Below are positions 51,641-63,364 of a stretch of DNA of 64,000 nucleotides, one piece after another. A program made the position numbers and the translations under genes. Source of the DNA: Nilaparvata lugens (taxonomy: Eukaryota > Arthropoda > Insecta > Hemiptera > Delphacidae); assembly GCF_014356525.2 (NCBI RefSeq), contig NC_052509.1, forward strand, positions 35,398,001 through 35,462,000, read 5' to 3'. The notes beneath the pieces were generated by a model. The model was given only the letters and a program-made list of their open reading frames with translations, was not told where the DNA came from and made no database searches. Numbering within the stretch: the stretch's first letter is position 1; every line of letters starts with the position of its first letter.

Positions 51641-52307
51641 CTAAGACAAACATTAAACATGAGTTGTCTAGATGACTAGTTACAGTTTATTTGGAATTCA
51701 GGCCTAATGCAAAATCTTATCAGTGGCCAGAAAGATAAAAATATAAAAAAAAATTAACACAACATAATAAAAAATGTGTACTGAGCAGAGAAAGACCATC
51801 AAGCACTACCAACAAAAACAAGAAAAATATTCAGTCTTATTCATTTTTTTCAGACGTTCCTAGACTATGATCCTCTGAGAGTAAATATCCAATATGCAAT
51901 TTCACGATCAATGACCAGGGAAGATCGCGTTTTTCAAAATACACTTTCAACATATAAAACTGGTCAAACAGACCACACTGTTCTTGATCACGATGGCAGC
52001 GTCACAGATCTCAAGTATCTTCATTAACAAGTCATTAATATTGTACTTATACACTCTTATCAATCAGCCACTTGGAAATGGACGATTTGAATGCATTGAT
52101 TGGGCGCACCCTCACTGACTCAAGTGGTTAAACATCTTCTGCGCCAGCACCGGAAAACAGCCCCTCAGCTTAGACAAACGACAGCATGGTACGTCCAAAT
52201 TTGTCCTTCCCGGGTGTTGTAGAAGTACATTTGCTTTCTTAGCCGTAGTGTTGAAATGTTACACCTCATCTACAGCAGTGAAGCCAGGTCGTAGTGTTCA
52301 CACATTG
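51641..52307 (-). other. Ilk intron upstream of the first visible exon
   Basis: No exon encoding the Ilk N-terminus was recognised on the minus strand here or further up to 64 kb. No transposon motif was seen in this stretch. Confidence 0.5.
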
Positions 52308-52625
52308 AATTGAATTGAAAATGCCTTTATTTACATAATAAAGCAATAAAACCATACACTACAAGAGAATGTATATCAGAAATGTAACAAAAGACAAAAG
52401 TTTTGACATAACCCGAAAGGTTGTCTGCCAGGAGTCGGTGTCATGCTATCATTTCATAATTATACTGTATACATTTCATTTCCATCTAATAAAAATTTCA
52501 AAATAATGCGAAAGTTTACACACATGCAATTAAATGATTAAACAGAATAAAAATAATCTATTAACCTTTTCAGAAAAATCATAACTTACTTGAAACCGAA
52601 AAATAAATACAAGTGAATAAATATA

Positions 52626-52951
52626 CAGTAGAACGTTGATAATTCGGACGTCAATAATCCGTATTCGTATCTGGCAAGAAATAAAATTTTCGTACCTTCA
52701 GTCCTCGGCGCTAAGCTCCTTACTTTAGAGCGGGCGACGGGGGAATGGCGCGAAGCGAGGAGAAAGGGAGTGGTCGTCGAACGTGGAGGTCTACCTACCA
52801 ATAATTGAATACTGTATATGCAATTTTAACAGCTTTATTTCTTGAATAGTGCGTGCTGACCGTTTTTTTAACGTAATTTCGATAATCCGGATAATTTGAT
52901 AATCCGGATGGAGTCCGGTCCCAATTAATCCGGATTATCGGCGTTCCACTG
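52626..52951. mobile_element. Tigger/pogo-like MITE, TA target site
   Basis: The left end CAGTAGAACGTTGATAATTC and the reverse complement of the right end, CAGTGGAACGCCGATAATCC, match the typical pogo/Tigger terminal repeat. TA flanks both sides (52,624-52,625 and 52,952-52,953). The interior has GC-rich sequence (GGGCGACGGGGGAATGGCGC) and no transposase. Confidence 0.88.
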
Positions 52952-53078
52952 TAATACTACTTGCTCCACGACTACATATTTTAATAATTGAACTCCCTTA
53001 TTAACTCATTTCTAACAGAAGCTGCCCTTTCCACATACCGCGCTAGCATACTCCAATCTTTTCCATTTAACCATTCTA

Positions 53079-53411
53079 TCATCTCACAATCTGTATGTTT
53101 TTGCCCAGATACATTTTCCGTGCCCCCACTAGAACTGGACAAACCCCTAGGAAATGCTTTATGTCCTCTCGCTGTCTCAAATTACACATAGAGCATTGCC
53201 ATTGTGTCTCTTCCCTCCCACTACCAAAGTTCAAATTTAGCAGCGCGCCACGTGCCTTGATTATGAAGTCCATCGTCTTTTTATCAAAGTTCAGTTTCAG
53301 ATAGTTTCTTCCTTTTTCCTTGTCCAGAAGGATATATAGGCTATGAAATTGCGCAGAAGTTGCTCTTTGTAAGCTAGACATAACATTTTCCTCTTTCATT
53401 CTCTCACACAA
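53079..53411 (-). pseudogene. LINE C-terminal domain with CCHC-type finger
   Basis: The 110-residue frame includes KTMDFIIKARGALLNLNFG and WQCSMCNLRQREDIKHFLGV followed by C. The Cx2C..H..C arrangement near the end is typical of C-termini of R1/I-type LINE ORF2 proteins. It is separated from the polymerase part by stops near 53,415-53,500. Confidence 0.7.
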
Positions 53412-53637
53412 CTATTCGAGCTCTCGTTTCCATTCATTCCTGTCTATCGCACGTCCCGCCAACCTACATCCATATTTCTCATCCCAACGTATCCATTCCT
53501 AAAACCAAGATGTCCTTTTCTCCGCTAGCTTTCTAGGCAGTCTATTCCGTACCATATTCAAAGCCTTGAAAGTATATTCAACATGCATTCTTAAAACATT
53601 TAGAGATGCTGGTTCCATGTCGAGCTCCAACTGCATC

Positions 53638-54446
53638 TTATCTTGGCAATGATAACATCTTCTTAACGAAAAATCTAGGTAATAATTCGAGTATGTCGCA
53701 ATACTTGTATCCCCATACTTGTGCTCCATAGACCGCCACCGCCTTCATTACTGCTTCATACACCTTCCATTTCGCTTCTATTCCAATTTCATTTTTCGCT
53801 ATGAAACTTCTCCAGACCCCATTTATTGCAAACTTAGCCACAGATACGCGTTCTTTCACATGCTCAGCAAATGATATCTTCGGCGTGAGCACAACGCCCA
53901 AGTACTTATACCTATTAACCACTTCAATTCTATTCTCATTCAAAAACCATTTCACATAGCTAGCCAAGCGACCTCCTTTCCTGAAAACCATAATCTTAGA
54001 CTTATCAGTATTGATCTCCAACCCACATCTGTCGCAGTATTCGCTCAAATTATCTATCATGAGTTGTAAAGCTTTTGGCGTTGTGGCAAACAAGACAAGG
54101 TCGTCGGCGTATAGTAGGGCCTTCACATTAAGTTCGTCCATCCAAACTCCCTCAACCATGTTTATCAACCACATAAATCATTCACAAACAGAGAAAATAG
54201 AATTGGTGATAAGATACATCCTTGCTTTAAGCCTATTAATGTCTCAAAATAGCTGGTCATCTTAGTACCACACCATATGCTAGCTTTGGTAGACTTGTAC
54301 AATTGGTGGATGATTTTGATGAACTGATTGGATAGCCCTAAATCGTACAGTTTATGGATGAGTGCATTTCTATCAACTTTATCAAATGCGGCTCTCAAAT
54401 CTACAAAGAAACAGCAAACTTTACCACCTTTCCTTTGCAGTTTCAA
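53638..54446 (-). pseudogene. LINE reverse transcriptase, minus strand
   Basis: The first frame (54,446-54,165) gives CCFFVDLRAAFDKVDRNALI and GLKQGCILSPILFSLFVNDL. The next gives the catalytic box LLYADDLVLFATTPK, then CGLEINTDKSKIMVFRKG, RYKYLGVVLTPKISFAEHVK and YGAQVWGYK. Domains A to E of a non-LTR polymerase are present, split by one frameshift near 54,170. The protein style resembles R1/I-clade elements. Confidence 0.85.
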
Positions 54447-54896
54447 GCTAATGATACACGAGAGATTAAATACATTATCCTTGAAGTGATTTGCTTGTTA
54501 CGAACAAGTGTTTCACAAAGATTTTCAATGTAGCCAACAATTTTTGTCGAAATTACTTGTTCGTAACTATGAAATTTCTACCGAAGTGGAAAGCTATAAA
54601 ACGCATAAAACGCATATCGTATTCGGAGAATACATTCACAATTAATTCACTATCCGATTCTTCTAAAAGAGTTTCACACAATCAAAAAATATCATAGCTC
54701 TTAATAAATCTTATAAAATCATAATCATGCACCTTACCTTTCAAACCTGCTACATCGTAGCCTAACAACTTATAATTAGAACAATCATTATTATCACTTC
54801 CGTTGGTAAAACTGTCCTCAAAACCCTGGCAGACAACACTTTCTTATTTATTGAATACAATGTCCGTGTCAGTCCAAATGGAACATCTCTTTTATT

Positions 54897-55498
54897 TTAG
54901 TTAGTCCATCTTGTTTTCCAGCCTTCAATCCGTCCTCGTCCGAATAAGTGAACACTTGGAAAGTGTATGAAAAGTCTATCCACGTTGACATTCACTTTTA
55001 TTCCTTCTACTGATCGGGACAGCTCTTTTTTGCATTCGAAGAGTATTGCACGTGTACGGCGAGTTTCGATACTATAGTCCCTATGAACGACAAAACTTGA
55101 ACCTTTCAGCCTATATATGTTTTTAAAGATGCAGTCCAAGTCCCTATCCACTGGTATGTGAGCTATTAAGGGAGCACCATACTTCTTCGCACCTAGGATG
55201 TGTGCTCGATTCACACCTATATCTTTATCACACTTTAAAACCTTTGTACAAAAATCCTTAATCAAAGCATCGCAACGTACATCATTTTTACTGTACTTGA
55301 GTCCCTTAAAATCAAGTTATTTCGTCTGGACCGATCCTCTAAGTTATTCACTCTTCTTATCAGTTTATAATTAACTTCTTTTAGCGAACGCAGTTCGTCC
55401 TTGATCTTTTTGTTTTCTGCGTTGAGCTCCTCGAAGCACTGCATTATGCCCTTTAAATCTGATTTTGTAGCCAACGAACTCAGTTTCTCATTAAGCAA
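54897..55498 (-). pseudogene. LINE ORF1 remnant
   Basis: The first frame has a coiled coil (MQCFEELNAENKKIKDELRS) ending in the NNLEDRSRRNNLILR motif common before the RRM-like domain of LINE ORF1 proteins. After a shift near 55,262 it continues with VNRAHILGAKKYGAPLIAHI and VHRDYSIETRRTRAILFECK. It likely bound LINE RNA. The endonuclease that should follow is largely deleted (54.45-54.9 kb). Confidence 0.75.
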
Positions 55499-55942
55499 CT
55501 TGCTAAGTACAGATTACATGTTTTCTAATTGTTGATCCATGTGTGGAAGAGCACTCGATGATGAATTAACACCTGACGAGGAAACTGTAGAACGTTTTTA
55601 CTCCTGCTTCTCACCGTCCGGCGAACTGAGAATACGTTTCTCTCTTTTACTGCTCGATGATGCAAAATATTTATCAACCGTATTTTGCATTCGTTTAAAT
55701 GTTCAGTAAATCAACAGTAATTATAACTTTCACAACAAAACAAACCGTCACAAAGTTAGAATTTTAAGTAGGTTAGAATTTTAACACGAACAGACGTTTC
55801 AACAACAAGTAGATAAAGCGATAAGAGACAGTAACTAAAGTCGACCGACCTCTGCCGTGGCTGATAGCCGACCGAATTGTTCACACATCACAATGTGAGG
55901 ATGCCCAATCTGCATCATCTTGCTATATGTGATGATTCTAAG

Positions 55943-56264
55943 GGCCGGTTTCCGAGCTCGGGATTTAGCTAAGTTCTAGACCGTCAAAACTAGAGTTTAA
56001 AGGCTTTAAACTCTGGAGTCAAAAAATTGTCTTTCCGAGTCAGAGCGTTAACTTAGTCGAGGACCCAAATAGACCCTGGAGTTTAGAGATCACGTTAGAC
56101 CCTGGAGTTTATAATTTAGCTTTCTGAGTGAAGGGCTTATAAGTCCAGGTCTTGAATTAGATTCTCACCTCTTTCCCAGTCAAGTATTTATCGAAAATCG
56201 GCAAGTCCAGAACTTGAAACAGCGTGATTTTAAACCCTCGACTGAGGTAGTTTTTAAAATTATT
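55943..56264. repeat. Diverged copy of the GGCCGGTTTCCGAGCTCGGG family
   Basis: It starts GGCCGGTTTCCGAGCTCGGG like the following element, but the rest has diverged, with several copies of GACCCTGGAGTTTA and TCCAG..CTTGA words. The inverted partner end is not evident, apart from AAGTCCAGAACTTGA, which reappears inverted just beyond 56,633. Confidence 0.55.
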
Positions 56265-56633
56265 GGCCGGTTTCCGAGCTCGGGATTCAGGTAAGTTCTA
56301 GATTTTGAACAGCTGGAGTCAGAAAATTGGCTTACCAAAACGGGGCGTAGTTGTAGTCAAAGTCACGTTTGAATTAAATTTCGAAAAACTAGAAAATTGA
56401 ACACAAAATGAAATAAAGAGAAAATAGTGTAAAGTTTCAGCTATTTTGAATTATTTAGGAATGTTTAATTTCGTCAAGGAAAAAGGTTTCCAATTATAGA
56501 AATGGGAAAACAGATATTATTTATTTTGCTACAAATATTTACAGCGACTACGCCCCGTTTTGGTAAGCCAATTTTCTGACTCCAGCAGTTCAAAATCTAG
56601 AACTTACCTGAATCCCGAGCTCAGAAACCAGCC
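56265..56633. mobile_element. MITE with 87-bp inverted repeats
   Basis: The left arm starts GGCCGGTTTCCGAGCTCGGG and the right arm is its reverse complement, with three mismatches over about 87 bp. The arms end in CCAAAACGGGGCGTAGT. It appears to have inserted within or next to the older copy at 55,943. The centre is AT-rich and non-coding. Confidence 0.85.
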
Positions 56634-56994
56634 TCAAGTTCTGGACTTGAACTGAGCAAACACATCTCAGTTATTGTTTTGGAGTAAATGAAAATACATG
56701 TTTCAAGTCTTGAAAATGACATCACTGTTGAAACATGTTATGATTAAATTAAAAAAAAAGTGTAGGCCTACATAGATTATTTTGATTTTCTGAATATATA
56801 CGAAGCTCAGAAGATATTGTAATTGATTTGATAATTATTATAATATGGCATAAGTAAAGTATGGTCGTGATGAGAATTTATATTGAAATCAGTCAGGGTA
56901 CGGGCAACTATATAATACAAAAATAGCTTTTCTAAAAGCACTATACACCTGAATTGTTTCAGGCGTCTTCTTCATCTTTATCTAACCCAATGTG

Positions 56995-57710
56995 CCGTTT
57001 TCACAGCGTTGGGTGGTCGCCTCGGATCCATCTCCACTGCTCTCTGTCCATAGCCATTCTCCTCAACTGATTCACGGTCTTACCTCTTTCTGCTCCTATC
57101 CGTGAAACAGTTGCCTCCCATGTCACATGTGGTCTTTCTGTAGGTCGTCTGCCTTGTGTCCTGGCCTCCGTGTATTGCGAGGCTTTGTCTTCATTCATTC
57201 TGAGATGTCCATGCCAGGTGAGTGTTCGTTCTTCAATTATTGTTTCTACTGCTTTAATGTTCAATTCTTCTCTTATGCGGTTATTCCACACTGTCTTCTC
57301 TTGTTTTGCCAACTATTCTTCGGAGACATTTCATTTGCACAGCATTTATTTTTGGATTTTATCTCTTTTATTGGCTGTTCAACTTTCAATTCAATACAAT
57401 AGGATGGGCCCAATGATTAAAACATAAACTTTTGATTTTACTTTTCTACTCACCTCAGCCTTTGCAAAAATGTTTCTACTGAGTGAATAGAATGCATGAA
57501 TAGATTTTTGAGTGCTTTGTCTAACTTCTTGCAGCTTGGCAGTGCGGTGTATGTTTGTGCCCAAGTACTGGTAGTTGTCAGTCTGCTTTAAACCTAGCGC
57601 CGCAGTGCAGGATGGTTTCTTAGAGCTTGGCGTTGTTGTCATTCGAGATGGGTGTCTGGCTTGGAAGTGTTTCGGCCGCATTGCAGGATGACAGGATGTC
57701 AATCAATCAA
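56995..57710 (-). pseudogene. LINE ORF2 3' fragment, minus strand
   Basis: From 57,702 downward: KQTDNYQYLGTNIHRTAKLQ, IHAFYSLSRNIFAKAEVSRK and KVYVLIIGPILLY, then after stops WNNRIREELNIKAVETIIEE, LTWHGHLRMNEDKASQ and QGRRPTERPHVTWE. This is the thumb and C-terminal region of an RTE-type LINE. The 5' part is missing. Two frame breaks are visible near 57,390 and 57,312. Confidence 0.78.
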
Positions 57711-58350
57711 TTAGTTGAAAACAATCATTATTACATGGAAATTCAAGTGAAATACTGTAAATTTACATATGTAAATTCTTGAATTCCCTTCTATTCTTCT
57801 AATTGGTGATTTCTGTAGGGAGAGCATTTAAAATATTTGTTATCATATACTGAGGGCTTGTCTCAAAGAATGTAGTTCTATGGGCCTGACACTAAACTGG
57901 CCTGAGGTTTAAGGCATCTGGTGTGAAAAATATTTTGTCTCATAGGTCTACCAAAAGCCTTCTAAATTTTTATCATTGACTACAATTAATACGATAGGCT
58001 ATTAATCATAATGAAGTTTTAATCATATTTAAATTACACATGTAAATAGAAATGTATTTCTCACTTTGAATGTATAAATTAGTAGGCCTATAAATAGATA
58101 GAATTAATAATGAATAAAACAAACAAGTTTATAAAAAAAACATTTAATATAGGCTATACTTTCAACTTTTTATGAGCGCTCAAAGTTGAAAAATGTACAT
58201 TCGTCAAGTAAAAAGCCAAATTTCAAACAATTTGAACGCTCATAAAAAGTTCAAAAAAGTCAAACAAAGGAACCAACAAATCAAGTTTATATGAATCTTA
58301 TTAGAATGTGTTTTTCCTCTTGCCAACCATAGGTGATAATTACCTATTTA
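57711..58350. other. Mostly unrecognised; small inverted repeat at 58,164-58,251
   Basis: AACTTTTTATGAGCGCTCAA is inverted as TTTGAACGCTCATAAAAAGT about 50 bases later, a small foldback. Otherwise AT-rich, with no gene seen. Confidence 0.6.
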
Positions 58351-58601
58351 GTTACTAGCTGGCCCGGCGAACTTCGTACCGCCAAATAGTTGATACATCT
58401 CATGACAAACTTTAGCTGGATGCACACCTCAAAGCCTATAACCCATACTAACAATCCTCAAATTCAAACCATTCTATTATTTTTTATTGACCAAATAATC
58501 AGTTCAGCATACTATTCCATTCGTGTACGAATAAAATCATTAATGTAAAGCCGTGTCCACACTGAACAAATGTTGGAGAAACATGTTTGTTGAAAAAGTT
58601 T

Positions 58602-59323
58602 CTTCTTCTTCTTTGGCTTTACAACCCAGTGCGGGTCACAGCCTCTCTCAACTTCTGCCTCCAAGCATTCCTGTCCAACGCTGCACTTCTCCATCTCCGC
58701 ACACCTATCACTGAGGCGTCATTATTCACCACATCCATCCATCTCGTTTTTGGACGTCCTCTCTTTCTCCGACCGTACAGTCTTCCTTCCATAAACATCT
58801 TTGGCGGGTATGCGTCGTCAGCTCTCATCGGGTGCCCTGCCCATCTTAACCTGCGTACTCGCATCAAGGTTACCACATCTGCGTGCTGGTACAACCTGTA
58901 CAACTCTTCATTGTGTCGCCGGCGCCAGGCTCCCGATTCCTGTACACCCCCAAAGATCCTCCTCAGGATTTTCCTCTCAAACACGCCAAGCATTTTTTCG
59001 TCTGCTAGTATGGTCGCCCATGTCTCGCTACCGTATAACAGAATAGGCAAAATGATAGTCCGGTAGAGCATCAGCTTGGTCTTTCTACTCAGAGTTTGGC
59101 TCTTCAAAATATTGGACATGACAGAATAGCATCTATTAGCTAGCAATACTCTTCTCCTCACCTCTCTGCTTGTATCATTTTTGGCATTTATAGAAGATCC
59201 TAGATATATAAACTCTTCCACAATCTCAAAATGCTTTCCATTAATTTCAATTAGTGCTTCCTGTTCATGCGTGCCCCCGCGTGCGTGTTCATTATAATGC
59301 CCCCGAGCCACCAGCCACCAGCC
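58602..59323 (-). mobile_element. Truncated RTE-type LINE with 13-bp target-site duplication
   Basis: GTTGAAAAAGTTT occurs at 58,589-58,601 and again at 59,324-59,336, exactly flanking the insertion. On the minus strand the tail ends in AAGAAGAAGAAG. The 722-bp copy contains only the ORF2 3' end. The perfect duplication and open frame suggest a young insertion. Confidence 0.93.
58619..59323 (-). CDS. RTE-type LINE ORF2 C-terminal region, open
   Basis: The frame is uninterrupted from the insertion edge to TGA: EEFIYLGSSINAKNDTSREV, ILPILLYGSETWATILADEK, VFERKILRRIFGGVQESGAW, LRWAGHPMRADDAYPP and RRKRGRPKTRWMDVVNND. These are the thumb and terminal domains of ORF2. The open frame extends upstream into MITE sequence to 59,365, but that part is not LINE. 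The copy cannot mobilise itself, because the endonuclease and catalytic palm are missing. Confidence 0.88.
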   Translation of the reverse strand, partial: GWWLVARGHYNEHARGGTHEQEALIEINGKHFEIVEEFIYLGSSINAKNDTSREVRRRVLLANRCYSVMSNILKSQTLSRKTKLMLYRTIILPILLYGSETWATILADEKMLGVFERKILRRIFGGVQESGAWRRRHNEELYRLYQHADVVTLMRVRRLRWAGHPMRADDAYPPKMFMEGRLYGRRKRGRPKTRWMDVVNNDASVIGVRRWRSAALDRNAWRQKLREAVTRTGL

Positions 59324-60506
59324 GTTGAAAAAGTTTGGGCAAATTTTATTATGTTTGGCAAACAATGTTTGCCCGTGGCCAGTCTGGACGCGTCACCAAA
59401 CAAAATATTTGTTAGTGGGAAGAACAGGTTTTATGTTTTACAGCTGTCAACACTGAAAATGTTTGGAAAAACAGTATTTTTTTGTTTGACAATGATTATC
59501 CAAGCTTTATAAAATTTTTGCCCCTGAGTTCCTCAACAAACATGTATGTCGAACATTTGTTCAGTGTGGACACGGCTTAATAGTTGGTGTCAGTGAGAGT
59601 CAAATAATTTTATTTGAGGATAAAAACGCTAACATGACTAATTCGACTGTAATATCATATTGTTACACGTTCAGTAGTTTTTTGGGATGAACACGTACAG
59701 CTTAGCATACGTTTACGATAAAAATAATCATAACTTACAAATTAATTATTGATCACGCATATTATTAATCGACGTGTAGTTTAATCTATGCTAACTTTTT
59801 TATAAATCACATGTGCTCCCAAGATCACACCTTTCACTTACTCAAAACATGCAGGGGATTTAAAACTCATAAAAAAAATCGAATGCGTGACCTTGGAAAA
59901 TAGCTGGAAAATTTATTTCTTCACAAACTTTTTAAATAATTGGTGAGTGACGATGAACCCTGATATCGGAATTATAATTATTGGAGAATCAAGGGTTTCG
60001 ATAGAAATCAATGGTAAAAAATGTATCAGTAATAACTTAAAATACCAACTTTTATATAAAAATTGCAGGTAACTCGTGCTCCGCAAGGGTCAAAATAGAA
60101 ACTTGATATACTGAAATTATATAAAAGGAATTGAAAATAGGCCTATAACCATCGTCGATAAATGAAGTATTGAAAAAGATCGATTAATAATAATTGTGAA
60201 TAAGTAACTGAATATATGTGACTAAAATATATGTAACTGAATGAGTAATCTGTTTAATCTGATGCACTATATTTTTATGAAAATTATCCAACAATCAGTA
60301 TTTAAATTTATATCTCAATATGGACTTCCTATGTGCTTATTGTGCAGCAGTTTGTATTTTTAGATATAGTTGAATTCAGCATGCTGGAAAATTGAATCGT
60401 AGGCTATATCTCCTTGTTGCTCATTTTCCCGTGCATATTCTAAATTTACAGCAATTCGAGTTCTACGACCAAAGTTTGAACGTCGTTCATACCGCGGCAT
60501 TATTAT

Positions 60507-60675
60507 AAAGGTGCGTACAGATATACGCGCCGCGAACATGAGCAATTCACTTTTAATCAGCTGACTATATCTGTATTTTTACAGAAACGGTAAGATACAG
60601 ATAAAAAAAGCTTGGCATCAGCTGATTAAAAGTGAATTGCTCATGTTCGCGGCGCGTAAATCTGTAATCACCTTT
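60507..60675. mobile_element. MITE with AAAGGTGCGTACAG ends
   Basis: The left arm AAAGGTGCGTACAGATATAC, then GCGCCGCGAACATGAGC, pairs with the right arm; 39 bp from CGCGCCGCGAAC to AATCAGCTGA are perfectly inverted. The element folds over nearly its entire 169 bp. I recall near-identical MITEs from planthoppers. Confidence 0.88.
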
Positions 60676-61030
60676 GGAATTAAAATTTTGTGAATCAGTA
60701 GAAAGAAAAAAAACAGATCTACCGACGGCTGTTGGATGACGCAATGATTATAACAGCTGATTTTTATTTTTGTGTGTGGTCAGCTCACAAATCTTCTCCC
60801 ATAAGGATTAGAGATGTAAACTTCGAAGGACCGTAGGAAAGAGTCCTGAAGTCGGACCATACATTTGATAGGCCAGAAACCTGCTCCTGAACATAACAAA
60901 CAACTAAATAAAAATCATCAAATTCGGTGCACACATAAGTTATTGAACGTCAAAATTTGAGGCTCGATTTTTATTTATATAGATTATATAGATTGTCGTT
61001 AAAAAAATATCGAAAAAGCTATATGGTATA

Positions 61031-62725
61031 TTGAGCATGAAATCATACCCATTGCTATATGAAGATATCATGACTGAAGGGGTGTTTGAGGGTAGTGCAT
61101 GTATTTTCAAAAGTGCTGAATATAAATTCGTATTTCTTGTTGTGTACCGTCCACCGCATGATAATAATTTCTACAATTTCATTGAAATATTGGAGCAATT
61201 GTTGATCCAACTCGAAAGTTTGAATGTTCCTATTTTAATATGTGGAGATATGAATATCGATGGCAATATTGATTCTGTATATAGAAGATGTTTTTTTGAT
61301 GTGTTGGAATCCCACAAATTGTTGAATGTTATAAAAATGAACACTAGAGTGACTCCAAATGTATCAACACAAATTGATTATATACTGATAAGTGAGAACT
61401 TAAAACAAGTACAAAGCGGCTGTATAGACACACCCTTGTCTGATCATAGATGGCTTTACATAGATATAGATGTGCATGTTAATACCAAGTTATGCATGAA
61501 AATAGAGAGAAATAGAATTACAAGACTGGGTATGGACGAATTCTTTGGAAGACTTGGCATGATTAAATGGATGGACATGGATGGTGAAAAGTCTTGTGAC
61601 GAATTGTTCAATAAATTTTATAACGATTATAGATACTGTTTTGAAATATGTTTTCCAAAAAAGATCTATAAGATTAATAACTCATTTGATATGAGTTGGA
61701 TTGACAATGACATATTATTGTCAAAAGAAAAATTAAAAGAAATGTATTGGAGGACTCGGCAAGCTGGTGATGAGAGAGCTAAGTTGGAGTATTGTAATGC
61801 AAAGAGACAGCACTCACAATTGGTTTCTGGTAATAGGAGGGCATTCTACCGAGATAAAATAATAAAGTCAAGAAATATCAGCAAAGAATCATGGAGAGTT
61901 GTTCACAGTCTGACAAGGGATACTTTCATCCATAATAATATGAGGTTGAAAATAGACGATGAGCCAGTTAATGATCCCATTAAGATTGCACAAGAGTTCA
62001 ATAAATATTTCTATGAGGAGGTAAAGAGCCTTGTTGGTGATGAATTACACAATCAAGATATTATAGAGGATGGTTGCGAGCAAATCGATGGTCGTCAATT
62101 TCAATTAAGATCAACTTGTGCCGATGAAGTGATTGAAATTATTGATAGAGTGTGCAATAAACCAAGTGCTGGAGTTGACAATATCCCATGTAGACTAGTT
62201 AAAGCCTCAGCGCATATTATAGCTGAACCTTTGTCGTTGATTATTAATAAGTCATTTGAAGAAGGGAAGTTTCCAGAAGCGATTAAAACATCTAAACTGG
62301 TCCCAATATATAAAAAGAATGAAAAAGATGTAGTAAGCAACTATAGACCTGTAGCTGTACAATCAGTCTATTCCAAAGTTTTTGAAGTTGCTTATCTGGA
62401 CAGATTGATTCCATATTTGGAGCAACACCGATTGATAAGTGGTAGACAATTCGGATTCCGTAAGAAAAAAAGCACAGCAGATGCAATTTTTTCCTTATTA
62501 ACTGCAGTGTACGATAAAGTAGATTGTACGGACGAGGTGTACACAATATTCTACGATATGACCAAGGCATTCGATTGTGTTAATCACAGAAGGTTGAAGC
62601 TAAAACTTGTCAAGTATGGAATCACAGGAAAACCCTTGGATTGGATAATGACTTACTTGGAAAACCGACAACAACTGGTCACTGTGAGTCACATGGGAAA
62701 GGATAATGTTATTCGACATAAATAA
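61031..62725 (+). pseudogene. LINE ORF2: endonuclease C-half and reverse transcriptase N-half
   Basis: The 564-residue frame gives FVFLVVYRPPHDNNF, ILICGDMNIDGNID, TQIDYILISENLKQ and LSDHRWLYIDIDV (Asp-x-Asn and Asp-His endonuclease motifs). Then come SAGVDNIPCRLVKASAHI, KLVPIYKKNEKDVVSNYRPV, RQFGFRKKKSTADAIF and FYDMTKAFDCVNHRRL. It stops at TAA (62,723-62,725), just before the GVPQGS motif; the next motif is in a different frame. The endonuclease lacks its N-terminal glutamate motif because of truncation. Confidence 0.9.
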
Positions 62726-62749
62726 GATCACAAGTGCAACAGGATGTTA

Positions 62750-63302
62750 ACATAGGAGTGCCGCAAGGCTCAAATATGGGTCCAGTTCTTTTCCTGCTTT
62801 TTTGAATGATCTTCCAACTTCAGTACAAGCGGGGGAGATTTGGATGTTTGCAGATGATGTGTGTCACCTCTTAGTAGACAGGAATTCTTCTGAAGCAATT
62901 AAGAAAACGCAACAAGGTTTGAATGAGATGAGTATATGGTGCACAGAAAATAAGCTGGTACTAAACCAAAAGAAAACGTGTGTGATGCAGTTCCATAATG
63001 TTAAGAAAAGAGACTTTAGTCCACGTTTGCGCATTGGTGATCAACACTTGCAATTGAATGAAAATGCCAAATACTTGGGAGTACACATTGCTGACAATCT
63101 ACGTTGGGAAGAACACATTAATAATGTTGCTAAGAGATTAAACGTAGTGTGTTGCCTTGCACGTCGCCTGCAGAAAGTAGTGGACACTGAAGTATTGATG
63201 AAAGTTTATTATGGCTGCTTCCACAGTGTTTTAACATATGGCATCATATTCTGGGGAATTGCACAGAAGCAAAAAGAGTATTCTTACTGCAAAAAAGAAT
63301 AG
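62750..63302 (+). pseudogene. LINE ORF2: reverse transcriptase palm and thumb
   Basis: Frames give NIGVPQGSNMGPVLFLLF, a shift near 62,803, then NDLPTSVQAGEIWMFADDV with the catalytic FADD box, NKLVLNQKKTCVMQF, AKYLGVHIADNLRWEEHINN and VLTYGIIFWGIAQKQKE. A further shift near 63,280 precedes the C-terminal domain. Motif order continues directly from the previous frame. Confidence 0.88.
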
Positions 63303-63364
63303 TCAGAATTATAAGTGGTGCACACTATATTGAACATTGCAAACCAATATTCAGGAAGTTACAA

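Larger units (their letters stand above)
52308..55700 (-). mobile_element. Decayed R1/I-like LINE, minus strand
   Basis: From 55,700 downward lie an ORF1 remnant, a region that has lost most of the endonuclease, a reverse transcriptase (54.45-53.6 kb), a C-terminal zinc-finger-like domain (53.4-53.1 kb) and a 3' tail ending near 52,308 with GAATTCAAT-type repeats. A Tigger-like MITE is inserted in the 3' part. The clade is inferred from motif style and is not certain. Confidence 0.75.
58548..59578. mobile_element. MITE with AAGCCGTGTCCACACTGAAC ends, split by a LINE
   Basis: The left end AAGCCGTGTCCACACTGAAC plus AAATGTT is perfectly inverted at the right end over 27 bp; a further ACATGTTTGTTGA block is also inverted. 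Without the 722-bp LINE the element would be about 300 bp. It is non-coding. Confidence 0.88.
58351..60990. mobile_element. Arthropod dispersed repeat with CTAGCTGGCCCGGCGAACTT start, hosting nested insertions
   Basis: The start ACTAGCTGGCCCGGCGAACT, then TCGTACCGCC, and the end ATTTTTATTTATATAGATTA are the two signatures of a repeat class widespread in arthropods. A segment near 60,920 (ATCAAATTCGGTGCACACAT) is also typical of it. Inside it lie a MITE with a LINE (58,548-59,578) and another MITE (60,507-60,675). Taking these ends as one element is an inference; its superfamily is not assigned. Confidence 0.5.

Noticed and set aside
58587..59066. 159-residue plus-strand frame
   Set aside because: It lies opposite the LINE ORF2 C-terminus, which carries the recognisable motifs.
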